In this document: in pieces, positions 24,536 through 31,581 of the stretch
Layout of the letters: each line of letters opens with the position of its first letter
Numbering within the stretch: the first letter of the stretch is position 1
Source: Mesorhizobium sp.
GTDB lineage: Bacteria; Pseudomonadota; Alphaproteobacteria; Rhizobiales; Rhizobiaceae
DNA: 59,828 nt
Assembly: GCA_004963905.1 (NCBI GenBank)
Contig: SUGL01000037.1
Span: forward strand, 1-59,828
Reading direction: 5' to 3'
The notes under the pieces: generated by a model
The model's database searches: none
Told to the model about the DNA's origin: nothing
The model's input: only the letters and a program-made list of their open reading frames with translations
Made by a program: the position numbers and the translations under genes

Positions 24536-25485
24536 TGGACGACTACAACTTCCCGCAGGTCACTCAGCTTGCCATCCCGTTCTTCGTCACGGCGATCCTG
24601 ATCGAGCTCTGGCTGGTGCGCACTGGCCGCGCCAAGGGATCGTTCGAGACGCGCCACACGCTGACCAGCCTGATGATGGGGACCGGCAACGTCGTTGCCG
24701 GGCTGCTGCTCGGCGTCGTGTCCTACTGGGCGCTGCTATGGCTTTGGCAGTTCCGCTTCTTCAATCTCGGCCTGTCGATCTGGGTGTTCGTCGCCGCCTT
24801 CCTGCTCGATGACTTGCGCTATTACGTCTATCACCGCATCGCGCATCGGGTGCGCTGGGTGTGGGCCGAGCACGTCAACCACCATTCCAGCCAGCATTAC
24901 AATCTCTCGACGGCGCTGAGGCAGAGCTGGACCGGCCTGTTCACCTTCACCTTCATCCTGCAGGCGCCGCTGGTGCTGCTCGGCTTCCATCCCGCCGTGA
25001 TCGCCTTCGTCTTCGGCTTCAACCTGGTCTGGCAGTTCTGGATCCACACCGAGACGATCGGCAGGATGTGGGGCTGGTTCGAGTTCATCTTCAACACGCC
25101 CTCGCACCACCGCGTCCACCACGCCACCAACCCGCGCTATCTCGACGCCAATTTTGCCGGCACGCTGATCATCTGGGATCGCATGTTCGGCACTTTCGTC
25201 GAGGAGTTGGAGGAGGACCGGCCGCGCTACGGCATCGTCAAGAACATCGGCACCTTCAACCCGCTGAAGGTGGCCTTCCACGAGTGGATCGGCATGTTCA
25301 AGGATGCGCTGATGCCAGGGCTGACGCTTCGCGAGCGTCTCAACTATCTGGTCCAGCCGCCGGGCTGGAGCCATGACGGCTCACGCGATACGTCGGAGAC
25401 GCTGAAGGCGGCTTATGTGAGGAGAAATCCGGGTGAGGCGGGGAAGCCGGGATTGCCGGCGGTGGGTGCGGAGCCGGCGGAATAG
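24535..25485 (+). CDS. Sterol desaturase / fatty acid hydroxylase family membrane protein
   Basis: 316 residues, integral membrane di-iron oxygenase. All three histidine clusters of the FA_hydroxylase superfamily are present: YYVYHRIAHR, HVNHHSSQHYN, and SHHRVHHATNPRYLD; the latter pattern with NP and the following NFAGTLIIWDRMFGTF is typical of the bacterial sterol-desaturase-like branch. Substrate unknown: candidates are fatty acyl chains, hopanoids or ornithine-lipid acyl groups. A GTG one codon upstream could also be used. Overlaps the upstream one-TM gene by one base. Confidence 0.9.
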   Translation: MDDYNFPQVTQLAIPFFVTAILIELWLVRTGRAKGSFETRHTLTSLMMGTGNVVAGLLLGVVSYWALLWLWQFRFFNLGLSIWVFVAAFLLDDLRYYVYHRIAHRVRWVWAEHVNHHSSQHYNLSTALRQSWTGLFTFTFILQAPLVLLGFHPAVIAFVFGFNLVWQFWIHTETIGRMWGWFEFIFNTPSHHRVHHATNPRYLDANFAGTLIIWDRMFGTFVEELEEDRPRYGIVKNIGTFNPLKVAFHEWIGMFKDALMPGLTLRERLNYLVQPPGWSHDGSRDTSETLKAAYVRRNPGEAGKPGLPAVGAEPAE

Positions 25486-25785
25486 CTATCCATTACGGTT
25501 CTTGTTCAGATCGCTGGCCTTGGCGAGTTCGGCAAGGTTGTTCTTGATCCTGGCAATTGCCTCATCAGACGAGATAGCCGGCCTCGTGTCCGCAAGCGAG
25601 GCTTTCACCCGCGCCCTGATCGACGCGATGCGCTCGGCATGCTCTTCCTCCTCGCGTTGGAGCGCGCGAAGCGCCGCATGAATGACCTCGCTTACCGACC
25701 CGAAGGAGCCATTTTCGACCTTTTCGCGGATCATGCGTGCCATGGCAGGCGTGACCGTGATGGAGAGTTTCTCGGCGGGTTCCAT
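25486..25785 (-). CDS. ParD-like ribbon-helix-helix antitoxin
   Basis: 99 residues. The N-terminal 45 form the ribbon-helix-helix fold of ParD/CopG antitoxins (EKLSITVTPAMARMIREKVENGSFGSVSEVIHAALR; strand, helix, then the GxFGSxSEVIHAALR helix). The rest is a charged helix that would normally cover a ParE/RelE toxin. No such toxin is present: the gene is convergent with the sterol desaturase (stops adjacent) and its upstream neighbour, 4 bp away, is a Tdi1-C-like protein. Either an orphan antitoxin or half of a non-canonical pair. Confidence 0.8.
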   Translation of the reverse strand: MEPAEKLSITVTPAMARMIREKVENGSFGSVSEVIHAALRALQREEEEHAERIASIRARVKASLADTRPAISSDEAIARIKNNLAELAKASDLNKNRNG

Positions 25786-25789
25786 GCAC

Positions 25790-26272
25790 CTAGTCTCCGA
25801 CCTTGAGCTGCACCATCGAGCCGTCAGGCAATTTGCTCAATTGGCGATGAATGTCAGCCATGCCAATGAACTGCTCGCGGACTGGAACTACGAACATGTT
25901 GTCAATGTCGAATTTGCCTTCGGCAAAGACGGGTAAGATAGTGAAACCGTAGCATTCTCCCGCCTTCGGCTTCTTGTCTACGGCGCGAAGGCGTTTCACA
26001 AGCGGCGGAAGGAACCACTCGTCGACGAGATCAGTATGAAGCCTGATCATCTCCTGAAATTCCGCCCGATTGTGAGCCACCTGCTCGACCAAGCCCGTTC
26101 CGGTATCGAGCCAATGAATCCCGTTGTTCGGCCGCTCGATAAACACGCCGCCCACCATCGAGCAAACGACCGGGTTCCAAGGCTCAGGTAAAAGCCACGA
26201 CCACGCTTTTGTCACCGCCTGCGCTACGTCCGGTTCAAGTTGGAAAGCGATCTCTGGCCAGGTGACGCTCAT
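25790..26272 (-). CDS. Tdi1-C / DUF1851-like protein (immunity-protein family)
   Basis: 160 residues from the ATG of MSVTWPEIAF, which has a good GGAGG 5 bp upstream; MAEVP at 26287 is an alternative. The middle and C-terminal part resembles the GAD-like/DUF1851 family that includes the type VI effector immunity protein Tdi1: VCSMVGGVFIERPNNGIHWLDT, then KAGECYGFTILPVF and IDNMFVVPVREQFIGMADIH. No membrane segment or signal. The DNA is visibly less GC-rich than its neighbours, suggesting horizontal acquisition. No effector or VgrG/Hcp gene is in the window. 4 bp upstream of the ParD-like gene, hence probably co-transcribed. Confidence 0.6.
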   Translation of the reverse strand: MSVTWPEIAFQLEPDVAQAVTKAWSWLLPEPWNPVVCSMVGGVFIERPNNGIHWLDTGTGLVEQVAHNRAEFQEMIRLHTDLVDEWFLPPLVKRLRAVDKKPKAGECYGFTILPVFAEGKFDIDNMFVVPVREQFIGMADIHRQLSKLPDGSMVQLKVGD

Positions 26273-26385
26273 TGGGACCTCCGCCATGAAGGTAGAGCCA
26301 GACGGAGAATTTCTGCAACTAGTCCGTGAAGAAACTCTACCTGATGACTGCCGAGACGGGATAGATTGGAGAAGGCGGTTATAGA

Positions 26386-27795
26386 CTACTCTGCCGCCTC
26401 GGCCTGCGCCGGCAGCCCCAGCCACTGCCTGCAATCACCCAATGCACGCGCCGTGATCGCTCTGCGCTTGGCGACGGTCTTGTCCTTGCCGCGCAGGCGC
26501 TTGCCCTCGGACTTGGGCGCTTCCACCGGCGGGAACAGGCCGAAATTGACATTCATCGGCTGGAACGAGCGTTTGCCGGGCTCGTCGTCCGAGACGATAT
26601 GGCCGCCGGTGATGTGGTTGAGCAGCGCGCCGAAGGCGGTGGTCGGCGGCGGCAGCGAGGGCGCCTGGCCGAGACGCTCGGCGGCGGCGAAGCGGCCGGC
26701 GAGCAGGCCGATCGCGGCGCTTTCGACATAGCCTTCGCAGCCGGTGATCTGGCCGGCGAAGCGCAGGCCCGGCCGCGATTTCAGCTGCAGCGACGGATCG
26801 AGCAGTGTCGGCGAATTGATGTAGGTGTTGCGGTGCAGGCCGCCGAGACGGGCGAACTCGGCATTTTCGAGCCCGGGGATGGTGCGGAAGATGCGCACCT
26901 GCTCGGCATGCTTCAGCTTGGTCTGGAAACCGACCATGTTGTAGAGCGTGCCCAGCGCATTGTCCTGGCGAAGCTGCACCACCGCATAGGCTTTGACAGA
27001 CGGATTGTGGACGTTGGTCAAGCCCATCGGCTTCATCGGGCCGTAGCGCAGCGTCTCGACGCCGCGCTCGGCCATCACCTCGATCGGCAGGCAGCCGTCG
27101 AAATAGGGCGTGCCTTCCCACTGCTTGAACTCGGTTTTTTGTCCCTCCAGCAACGCCGCAACGAAGGCGAGATACTGCTCCTTGTCCATCGGGCAGTTGA
27201 TGTAGTCCTTGCCGGTGCCGCCGGGGCCGACCTTGTCGTAGCGCGACTGGTACCAGCAGACATTCATGTCGATCGTGTCGAAATGCACGATCGGCGCGAT
27301 GGCGTCGAAGAAGGCGAGCGCATCGGCACCGGTTGCGTCAGCGATCGACTGGGCAAGCGACGGCGCGGTCAGCGGGCCGGTGGCGATGATCGCCTGGTCC
27401 CAGTCCGCCGGCGGCAGTCCGGGCACTTCCTCGCGTTGGATGGTGATCAGCGGATGCGCTTTGATCTTCGCGGTGACCGCGTCTGAAAAGCCGTCGCGGT
27501 CGACGGCGAGCGCGCCGCCGGCCGGTACCTGGTGCGCGTCGCCGGCGCTCATGATCAGCGAGCCGGCGAGCCGCATTTCGGCATGCAGCAGGCCAACCGC
27601 ATTGGTCTCGGCATCGTCGGAGCGGAAGGAATTGGAGCAGACGAGCTCGGCCAGCCCCTCGGTCTTGTGGGCGTCGGTGCCGCGCACAGGGCGCATTTCA
27701 TGCAGCACGACCGGGACGCCGGCCTCGGCGATCTGCCAGGCGGCTTCGGAGCCGGCGAGGCCGCCGCCGATGACGTGAACGGGTTTTTTGCTCAT
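26386..27795 (-). CDS. trmFO: Folate/FAD-dependent tRNA (uracil-54) methyltransferase TrmFO
   Basis: Makes ribothymidine-54 in tRNA using 5,10-methylenetetrahydrofolate and FADH2; the folate-type alternative to TrmA. 469 residues. N-terminal dinucleotide-binding motif HVIGGGLAGSEAAWQ, followed by VPVVLHEMRP, the conserved ELVCSNSFRSDD with the catalytic-site Cys, and near the C-terminus GQITGCEGYVESAAIG, typical of the GidA/TrmFO flavoprotein family. Start set at MSKKPVHVIGGG rather than 12 codons earlier. Its 5' end lies 75 bp downstream of the last anti-SD hairpin on the same strand. Confidence 0.96.
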   Translation of the reverse strand: MSKKPVHVIGGGLAGSEAAWQIAEAGVPVVLHEMRPVRGTDAHKTEGLAELVCSNSFRSDDAETNAVGLLHAEMRLAGSLIMSAGDAHQVPAGGALAVDRDGFSDAVTAKIKAHPLITIQREEVPGLPPADWDQAIIATGPLTAPSLAQSIADATGADALAFFDAIAPIVHFDTIDMNVCWYQSRYDKVGPGGTGKDYINCPMDKEQYLAFVAALLEGQKTEFKQWEGTPYFDGCLPIEVMAERGVETLRYGPMKPMGLTNVHNPSVKAYAVVQLRQDNALGTLYNMVGFQTKLKHAEQVRIFRTIPGLENAEFARLGGLHRNTYINSPTLLDPSLQLKSRPGLRFAGQITGCEGYVESAAIGLLAGRFAAAERLGQAPSLPPPTTAFGALLNHITGGHIVSDDEPGKRSFQPMNVNFGLFPPVEAPKSEGKRLRGKDKTVAKRRAITARALGDCRQWLGLPAQAEAAE

Positions 27796-27870
27796 GAGCG
27801 CCGAAATAATCTCTCGGCGCGGCGAAAGCAATTGCCGGCTTCACAAGCCGATGCGGCAAGCCTGCTTCCA

Positions 27871-27989
27871 AAAACAACAACACCCGCCGGGGGAGGAGGT
27901 CCGGCGGGTGTCGTTTTGGGGGTCGATCCTCGGGAGGAGGTGAAGATCGACCGTATTCGTCATCGCCGGGGAGGAGGTCGGCTTTGACG
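27871..27989 (-). ncRNA. Anti-Shine-Dalgarno hairpin array A (CcsR/cuckoo-type sRNA)
   Basis: Three hairpins in a row, each with the loop ACCTCCTCCC on the minus strand. Positions: 27958-27989 (outer 5 bp, a 2x2 internal loop, inner 4 bp), 27921-27952 (11-bp stem with one mismatch), and 27881-27910 (perfect 10-bp stem, CACCCGCCGG with CCGGCGGGTG). The last is followed on the minus strand by TTGTTGTTTTT and so can act as the terminator as well. The loops are complementary to GGAGG ribosome-binding sites. The arrangement, DUF1127 genes followed by CCUCCUCCC-loop hairpins, is that of CcsR RNAs in Rhodobacter and of the alphaproteobacterial cuckoo/ar14 RNAs. Preceded by the leader AAGGAATTTCG. 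Confidence 0.8.
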
Positions 27990-27996
27990 AAATTCC

Positions 27997-28020
27997 TTTC
28001 GCCTTTTTAGAAGGGCGAAA
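27997..28020 (-). repeat. Hairpin between the two sRNA arrays
   Basis: TTTCGCC (27997-28003) and GGCGAAA (28014-28020) form a 7-bp stem with a 10-nt loop containing TTTTTAG. It lies just upstream (minus strand) of the AAGGAATTTCG leader of array A and might end the first sRNA or start processing of the second. Confidence 0.6.
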
Positions 28021-28025
28021 CCTTC

Positions 28026-28093
28026 GAAGACGAACTAGGTTCGCTTGGAAGACGAACTAGGTTCGCTTCTGGAAGACGAACTTTCCTTCGCTT
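28026..28093 (-). repeat. Three tandem 21-22-bp repeats between the sRNA arrays
   Basis: GAAGACGAACTAGGTTCGCTT occurs exactly at 28026-28046 and 28048-28068, and in diverged form (GAAGACGAACTTTCCTTCG...) at 28072-28093. Each exact copy contains the small palindrome CGAAC-TAG-GTTCG, a 5-bp hairpin. They lie in the spacer between the two anti-SD hairpin arrays. Confidence 0.9.
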
Positions 28094-28101
28094 CTGAACA
28101 A

Positions 28102-28209
28102 CGCCCGCCGGGGGAGGAGGTCCGGCGGGCGCCGTTTCGGTGGTCAACCCTTGGGAGGAGGTAAGGGTTGGCCGTATCCGTCAGGGTCGGGGAGGAGGTC
28201 GACCCTGGC
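28102..28209 (-). ncRNA. Anti-Shine-Dalgarno hairpin array B (CcsR/cuckoo-type sRNA)
   Basis: A second set of three hairpins, a diverged duplicate of array A in the same order. Positions: 28180-28209 (10-bp stem), 28142-28173 (11-bp stem with one wobble), 28102-28131 (perfect 10-bp stem CGCCCGCCGG/CCGGCGGGCG). All three loops are again exactly ACCTCCTCCC on the minus strand, while stems differ from array A with compensating changes, which is strong evidence for RNA selection. It starts 11 bp after the stop of the second DUF1127 gene, behind the same AAGGAATTTCG leader (28209-28219), so co-transcription with that gene and processing are likely. Confidence 0.82.
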
Positions 28210-28220
28210 GAAATTCCTTA

Positions 28221-28361
28221 TCAAACCGCCTTGCGGGCGATCATCTTGATCTCGTCGCGAACGATGCCGAGATCATGGAGCTGGCGGTTCGAAAGCCGAC
28301 CCAGCTCGGAAACCGTCTCGCGATAAACGCGCCAGTTACGGTAGCTACGGATCAGGTTCAT
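28221..28361 (-). CDS. DUF1127 small protein, second copy
   Basis: A 46-residue Arg-rich protein. Translation begins MNLIRSYRNWRVYRETVSEL and ends IKMIARKAV, with LSNRQLHDLGI, the DUF1127 signature, in the middle. It is a tandem paralogue of the upstream 46-residue copy, identical in length, and the two share both ends and most of the core. In Rhodobacter the DUF1127 protein CcaF1 is encoded in front of the CcsR anti-SD RNAs and binds RNA; here the anti-SD array starts 11 bp after this stop. Start set by homology to the first copy. Confidence 0.88.
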   Translation of the reverse strand: MNLIRSYRNWRVYRETVSELGRLSNRQLHDLGIVRDEIKMIARKAV

Positions 28362-28410
28362 TGTCTTAGTCTTTCAAAACTGGTTCGGACCATTCGCGGT
28401 CCGAAGCGGA

Positions 28411-28551
28411 TTAGACCGCCTTGCGGGCGACGTAGTGGATGTCGCTGCGGCTGATGCCGAGGTCGGTCAGTTCACGGTTCGACAGGCGGCTCAGCTCGGA
28501 AACGGTTTCCCGGTAGCGGCGCCAGTTGCGGTAGTTGCGGATCAGGTTCAT
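28411..28551 (-). CDS. DUF1127 small protein, first copy
   Basis: 46 residues from the ATG of MNLIRNYRNWRRYRETVSEL; the frame is open 23 codons further up but those lack any family match. Contains LSNRELTDLGISRSDIHYVAR, the DUF1127 core. Strongly basic N-terminal helix, as expected for an RNA-binding small protein. 49 bp separate it from the second copy. It is the first gene of the presumed DUF1127-DUF1127-sRNA-sRNA transcript; the promoter should lie in 28552-28700, where two direct GCAATGCAA repeats (28652 and 28666) occur, but I see no convincing -35/-10 pair. Confidence 0.88.
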   Translation of the reverse strand: MNLIRNYRNWRRYRETVSELSRLSNRELTDLGISRSDIHYVARKAV

Positions 28552-28784
28552 GGTAGTTCTCGTTTCGTCTTTAGTTCGGATCATTCCGTTTGTGTACGAA
28601 CAGAAAATAGGTGGGATCATATCGGTTTAAAAGTGCCATTGGCGCATGGCAGCAATGCAAATTGTGCAATGCAACATTAACGGCCATTCACGCTTGCGAC
28701 ACAAAGAAGGCCGAATCGGAAAATGCCGCTGCGTCAACGGTTTGGCTGTTCCGGCTAAGAGAATGACCAAGCTTGGGGGAACGC

Positions 28785-29900
28785 ATGGCGAGCTATGCGA
28801 CGAAGGTGAGGGTCGATATCGCCCGCTGGCGGGAAGCGGGCCTGATCGATGCGGCGACCGCCGAGGCCTTGGCGCGCGACGTAACCGCCAACGAACGAGC
28901 GTCGCTGAGCTTCGGCTCGATCCTGGCGATGATGGCGGCGCTGCTGTTCGGCGCGGCGATCCTGATCTTCGTCGCGGCCAACTGGGAAGCCATTCCGCGG
29001 CTGGCGCGGGTGGCGGCGCTGTTTGCGGTCATCCTCGGCGGCTATGTCGGCGGCGCCGCTCTGAAGACACGCGACCATGCGGCGATCGGCGAGGCGCTAT
29101 GGATCGTCGCCGCCGCGGCCTTTGGCGGGTCGATCGCGCTGATCGGCCAGATGTACCATTTGTCTGGCGACGAGGCTTCGGCGTTGCTGACATGGTGCGC
29201 CGGCACGGCGCTGGCGGCGGTCGCCCTGCGCTCCAGCCCGCTCACCGTGGCCGCGGTTGGGATTGCCGATGGATGGCTGTTCTTCAAGGGGTTCGGCTAT
29301 TACTGGCACGCCGGGTTTCCGCATTTCTTCGTCGCCATGGCGATCGTTCTGTTCGCCATCTCGTTCTGGACGCGCAGCCTGGCGGCGCGTCATTGCATCA
29401 TCCTTTCGCTGATCTTCTATCTTGTCCTTCTGGCCCTGGATCACAACACGCTGCGGGTCGCCATCCCGGTGGTCGCGGGTTCAGCGGCACTGTTTGCCGC
29501 CGGCGTCTTTGCCGCCGGACCAGTCGACAGGATCCTGCAGCTCGGCGGCCGCTTGCCGTTGCATGCGCTGCTTGGATTCCTGACGGGCCTTGCAATCATC
29601 CAATTCGAGCTCGCGGATGAAAGCACCTACAACAGCGGCTTTGCCGTTGCCTCGATTATCGCGTTGGCCGGCATCGTCGCGGCAATCATGCTTGCGGGGC
29701 GCGAGAGCCGCGGGCTGCGCTGGCTGGCCTATGCCGGCTTCGCTTTCGAGCTGGCCATCATCTACAGCGTCACCCTGCAGTCGATGCTGGATACGGCCGG
29801 CTTCTTCCTCGCAGCGGCCGTGCTGCTCGGCATCCTGGCGCTGGTCATCATCCGCATCGAAAAACGCATGAGGGCGCCCGCGGGAGGAGCAGCGGCATGA
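28785..29900 (+). CDS. DUF2157 multi-span membrane protein
   Basis: 371 residues from the ATG of MASYATKVRVDIARW. A soluble N-terminal helical region (residues 1-45, ending LARDVTANERASLSFGS) is followed by about ten membrane segments with short loops. The pattern LGAxLFGAAILIFVAANWEAIPRLAR is the DUF2157 signature. Function unknown. The stop overlaps the start of the GDYXXLXY gene (ATGA); DUF2157 and GDYXXLXY proteins are a recurrent pair, and in some genomes are fused with DUF4401, suggesting one membrane complex. Confidence 0.88.
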   Translation: MASYATKVRVDIARWREAGLIDAATAEALARDVTANERASLSFGSILAMMAALLFGAAILIFVAANWEAIPRLARVAALFAVILGGYVGGAALKTRDHAAIGEALWIVAAAAFGGSIALIGQMYHLSGDEASALLTWCAGTALAAVALRSSPLTVAAVGIADGWLFFKGFGYYWHAGFPHFFVAMAIVLFAISFWTRSLAARHCIILSLIFYLVLLALDHNTLRVAIPVVAGSAALFAAGVFAAGPVDRILQLGGRLPLHALLGFLTGLAIIQFELADESTYNSGFAVASIIALAGIVAAIMLAGRESRGLRWLAYAGFAFELAIIYSVTLQSMLDTAGFFLAAAVLLGILALVIIRIEKRMRAPAGGAAA

Positions 29901-30478
29901 CCGGGAACAGACTGATCATCTCGGCGCTGGTGCTGGCGCTCGTCCAGATCGGCTTCCTCAGCTGGATCATCGCCGGGCGCGCGGCGATCCTGCGCCACGG
30001 CAAGGAAGTTCTGCTCAGGGTCGAGCCCGTGGATCCGCGCGATCTCCTGCGCGGCGACTATATTTCGGTCAACAACAGCATATCGCGGATCCCGGTGAAG
30101 CTGATCGCCAACATCCCGCAAGGCAAGTTCTCCAGCGACGACACCTCGATCGTGGTGCGGCTCAAAAAGGGCGCCGACGGCTACTGGCAGCCGACGGCGG
30201 CGTGGTTCGGCAAGGCGCCGGCATCGGCAGGTCCGGACGAGGCAGACATTGCCGGCCATCTCGCCGAGGGCTGGGGCCTTCGTGATCCGGAAGCGACGAT
30301 CGCGCCTGAGTACGGGATCGACCGCTTCTATGTGCCGGAAGGCGAGGGCATGGCGATCCAAGCCGACATGCGCGTGCGGCCATTCGGCATCAAGCTCGCG
30401 CTTTCGGCCAATGGGACGCCACAGATCAAGGCGCTGATGGACGGCGACAAGACGCTGTTCGAGGAGCCGCTCTACTAA
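29897..30478 (+). CDS. GDYXXLXY-domain protein
   Basis: 193 residues. One N-terminal membrane helix (residues 5-27) and a periplasmic or extracytoplasmic domain with PVDPRDLLRGDYISVNNSIS, the site after which the family is named, here degenerate after GDY. Later IDRFYVPEGEG is another conserved block (the YIPEG-like segment). Function unknown. Translationally coupled to the DUF2157 gene, with which it is normally found. Confidence 0.88.
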   Translation: MTGNRLIISALVLALVQIGFLSWIIAGRAAILRHGKEVLLRVEPVDPRDLLRGDYISVNNSISRIPVKLIANIPQGKFSSDDTSIVVRLKKGADGYWQPTAAWFGKAPASAGPDEADIAGHLAEGWGLRDPEATIAPEYGIDRFYVPEGEGMAIQADMRVRPFGIKLALSANGTPQIKALMDGDKTLFEEPLY

Positions 30479-30534
30479 GGAGTCGCAGGGCCCTTGGCAT
30501 TAGCCCAGCAAGCTCGCGTTCACGATGGCCCCGG

Positions 30535-31581
30535 CTATTGCTGAACATCGCCCGTCTCGGCGACAATTTTGGGATAGGGACCGATCAATATCGTATAGCT
30601 GAAGTTTGCCGCGCCTTTTTCCTGTTTGTGGATCGAGGGGCTGCGCACAACCCAGTCATAGACGCCTGAAACCATGCAGCGGTCGTTGGCGCAAGCGACC
30701 GTAATGCTGTCATTGCGCACGTTGTATCCGCGTTCAGGCCATCGGCGGTAATAGGTCCTCTTGTCCTGAATGATCGAGCTGAGGTTCGTCAACTTGCCAT
30801 AATAATCGACCGTCGGAGCGTAGGACGCTTGAGCTTGGGCAAGAGCGAAATCGTCGTTGTCGCCATGATGCTCGATGAGGTCCTTGACGAAGGCAATTGC
30901 AACGCTCTCCGGCTGTTGCCTGGCGTCGGGTGCAGGCGCAGGCACGGGCCTCGGTGACGCCTGAAATGTATCCGCGGGCGATTGGTTCGCTGCGGCATTG
31001 GTCACGCGCAGATCTGCCATTTCGCTGGCCGATAGGTATCTAATGTCATGCTTGTCATAGCTCGAAGCCAATTCTATCAGCTTCGGATCCACTCCCATCT
31101 CGATCACATAGGATATGATTGCGGCCGTTCCGAGCTGGACACGGGTCTCCGCTTCCTGGGTGGACATCCCGTCAGCCGGTTTGAGAAATGCCCGATGAAC
31201 GCCGATAGAACCTGGTTCGGCAATACGGTGGACGCCACCCAAGAAGGCCAGCGAGCAGGCTGAAGCGCACTGCAATTGGCGAAGCTGCAGCGTATCCATC
31301 CCCGCCGCGCGGATCATACGCCCCAACCTGATCGCACTGCCGACGTTGCCGCCGGGGGAGTTGAATAGGATCACCCTGGCCCCGCTGCTCGCAACAGCGT
31401 CGCTAAAGGCGTTCACGGGTTCATTGGCGCCAAATTCACCGGAGACGACAAGCATGGGCTGCTGGCCCGGCGAGGAAGCCGCACTGTACTCCAAAGCCTC
31501 AACCTGACATGTCGCTGCCGCGACAACTGATCCGACCCCCAGAACCAGAGAAACTACGCGCACAACCTGACAGAGCCCCAA
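30535..31581 (-). CDS. Exported ClpP-fold protein (COG3904-type)
   Basis: 348 residues with an N-terminal hydrophobic export signal (VVRVVSLVLGVGSVVAAA). Residues about 45-190 show the ClpP/crotonase-like serine protease pattern: VILFNSPGGNVGSAIRLGRMI, then CASACSLAFLGG with the candidate nucleophile Ser, and GSIGVHRAF with the candidate catalytic His. After a Pro/Gln linker (about 200-225) comes a domain of about 120 residues (IAFVKDLIEHHGDND..., ending near VYDWVVRSP). Physiological substrate unknown. Its DNA is less GC-rich than its neighbours. Monocistronic, convergent with the GDYXXLXY gene. Confidence 0.72.
   Translation of the reverse strand: MGLCQVVRVVSLVLGVGSVVAAATCQVEALEYSAASSPGQQPMLVVSGEFGANEPVNAFSDAVASSGARVILFNSPGGNVGSAIRLGRMIRAAGMDTLQLRQLQCASACSLAFLGGVHRIAEPGSIGVHRAFLKPADGMSTQEAETRVQLGTAAIISYVIEMGVDPKLIELASSYDKHDIRYLSASEMADLRVTNAAANQSPADTFQASPRPVPAPAPDARQQPESVAIAFVKDLIEHHGDNDDFALAQAQASYAPTVDYYGKLTNLSSIIQDKRTYYRRWPERGYNVRNDSITVACANDRCMVSGVYDWVVRSPSIHKQEKGAANFSYTILIGPYPKIVAETGDVQQ

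Noticed and set aside
25486..25785. Complete ParDE toxin-antitoxin module
   Set aside because: The antitoxin is convincing, but neither neighbour has the RelE/ParE fold pattern; downstream is the convergent sterol desaturase gene and upstream the Tdi1-C-like gene.
27881..28209. CRISPR-like array because of the recurring GGGAGGAGGT
   Set aside because: The common part is only 10 bp and is always the loop of a hairpin whose arms vary and co-vary; spacing is irregular and there are no Cas genes. It is an RNA structure repeat.
27881..28209. Six strong ribosome-binding sites (GGAGGAGGT) for small plus-strand genes
   Set aside because: None is followed by an ATG/GTG/TTG frame of consistent length, and each GGAGG lies in a hairpin loop. 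The minus-strand reading, with anti-SD loops behind DUF1127 genes, explains all six.
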